Part shown: positions 63,356-64,000 of the stretch, one piece after another
Layout of the letters: every line of letters starts with the position of its first letter
Position numbering within the stretch: the first letter of the stretch is position 1
NCBI RefSeq assembly: GCF_001904745.1
Contig: NZ_MRCD01000003.1
Coordinates: forward strand, 124,001-188,000
Source: Calothrix sp. HK-06
GTDB lineage: Bacteria; Cyanobacteriota; Cyanobacteriia; Cyanobacteriales; Nostocaceae
Direction: 5' to 3'
DNA: 64,000 nucleotides
Position numbers and translations under genes: made by a program
Notes under the pieces: model-generated
The model's input: the letters and a program-made list of their open reading frames with translations, nothing else
Databases searched by the model: none
What the model was told of the DNA's origin: nothing

Positions 63356-63740
63356 AACGATCTTAATTCAATCTTCTACAGATGTAGTTTTAGTTCGGCA
63401 GGCCGTGCGCCAGTTTGCCGTGGAGATTGGCTTGGGCTTAGTAGACCAAACTAAAATTGTGACTGCCGCTAGTGAGTTAGCCCGCAATACCTTAGACTAT
63501 GGAGGAGGCGGCACAGCAAAGTTAGAAACGCTCTTAGAAGGGAGACGAAGAGGACTCAGGCTGACCTTTGAAGATCAAGGCCCTGGAATTGTCGATATTG
63601 ATCTGGCGTTGAAGGATGGGTTTACAACCGGGAGCGGATTGGGTATGGGGTTGGGCGGCGCCAAACGACTTGCCAACGAGTTTGAGATTCAGTCTGTGGT
63701 CGGAGAAGGGACACGAGTAACAATTGTAAGATGGAAGTAA
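63342..63740 (+). CDS. rsbT: RsbT-like serine/threonine kinase (anti-sigma-type HATPase)
   Basis: A 132-aa GHKL ATPase-fold kinase. The N box is TAASELARNTLDYGGGG (Asn binding Mg-ATP), followed by FEDQGPGIVDIDLALKDGF and GLGMGLGGAKRLANEF (G1/G2 boxes). It phosphorylates RsbR and RsbS and is then free to act on a downstream phosphatase. ATG 63342 (MHKTETILIQSSTDVVL) is the start, overlapping rsbS by 14 nt; a longer frame to 63255 would overlap rsbS much more and is not supported. Confidence 0.88.
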   Translation: MHKTETILIQSSTDVVLVRQAVRQFAVEIGLGLVDQTKIVTAASELARNTLDYGGGGTAKLETLLEGRRRGLRLTFEDQGPGIVDIDLALKDGFTTGSGLGMGLGGAKRLANEFEIQSVVGEGTRVTIVRWK

Positions 63741-63741
63741 A

Positions 63742-64000
63742 ATGAATCAATCTGTCGCTATCACAATTACTGAATCTAGCCAGACCGGGGAAGCTCGACG
63801 GGTAGCAATGGCTTTGGCAACTCGCCTTGGCTTTGAGGAAACCCAACGGGGCAAAGTTGGGATTGTGGTGACAGAGGTTGCTAACAATTTGGTGCAGCAC
63901 GCAGAAGGCGGAGTAGTGTTGCTGCGGGTACTCAAGCAGGATTTAGCCGTCGGCATTGAGGTTTTGTCGCTCGATAAGGGAGCGGGGATGGTCGATGTGG
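63742..64000 (+). CDS. Second HATPase-fold protein of the stressosome module, 3' end beyond window
   Basis: Starts one base after the rsbT stop (ATG 63742). The 86 visible codons give a GHKL ATPase fold: MNQSVAITITESSQTGEARR, KVGIVVTEVANNLVQHAEGG (N box) and the DKGAGMVDV start of the G1 box. In many bacteria the fourth gene is an ATP-binding protein fused to a SpoIIE-type PP2C phosphatase (RsbX-like) that resets the stressosome; that is the likely identity. The window cuts it off, so the C-terminal domain is unknown. Confidence 0.8.
   Translation, partial: MNQSVAITITESSQTGEARRVAMALATRLGFEETQRGKVGIVVTEVANNLVQHAEGGVVLLRVLKQDLAVGIEVLSLDKGAGMVDV

Overview
The window is chromosomal DNA from a filamentous, almost certainly heterocyst-forming cyanobacterium (Nostocales). 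The supporting genes are a devH-type CRP regulator, a furA gene convergent with a peptidoglycan-binding gene (the alr1690/furA arrangement of Anabaena sp. PCC 7120), ndhF-ndhD, rbcR/pacR, a group 2 sigma factor, cobN, DUF2499/DUF3593 and many short intergenic repeats. GC is about 40 percent by eye. The classic HIP1 octamer GCGATCGC is absent. Instead the hexamer GGCGCC occurs about 99 times, roughly one per 560 bp outside one large gap, and behaves as this genome's highly iterated palindrome. The genus cannot be fixed from the sequence.

Layout. 1-3016: the 3' part of a multidomain hybrid histidine kinase. 3.3-8.1 kb: a conserved cyanobacterial protein with a sigma-region-4-like stretch, a DUF1822 protein, an unknown protein and a CHAT protease-like protein. 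8.2-9.5 kb: an ankyrin protein. 9.6-14.2 kb: a cyanoexosortase-B-associated protein and a polysaccharide export pair (Wza-like and Wzc-like). 14.3-19 kb: rhomboid protease, MltA lytic transglycosylase, 2H phosphoesterase, surE and an Mrr-type nuclease-like protein. 19-30 kb: ndhD/ndhF, thioredoxin-like, NnrU, rbcR/pacR, a Ser/Thr kinase, a PstS-like protein with a decayed tandem copy, and devH. 30-37.4 kb: a DALR-domain protein, a candidate small RNA, a HAD phosphatase, polA, two gene remnants, tRNA-Pro and lipA.

37.6-45.3 kb is the most unusual segment. It is a five-gene minus-strand operon: a gingipain-like C25 protease, a 96-aa charged protein, two very large CHAT-protease proteins that share N-terminal repeat modules, and a 115-aa protein with two membrane helices. 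The operon lies inside an 8.9-kb stretch with no GGCGCC site and sits between housekeeping genes (lipA and gpsA), so it looks horizontally acquired. Three caspase-clan protease-like proteins next to a small membrane protein suggest a previously undescribed protease cascade, possibly a defence or cell-death system.

45.7-64 kb: gpsA, a SigC-like sigma factor, furA with a candidate operator, a four-repeat peptidoglycan-binding protein, cobN broken by a one-base frameshift, a DICT/GAF histidine kinase, csaB, DUF2499-DUF3593, a glycine-zipper protein, a short methionyl-tRNA synthetase that seems to lack a normal start codon, an L,D-transpeptidase, and a stressosome-type rsbR-rsbS-rsbT module continuing past the window end. 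Many short tandem octamer or heptamer repeats and palindromic repeats are scattered between genes, and some have entered coding regions (polA, cobN, the DALR gene).
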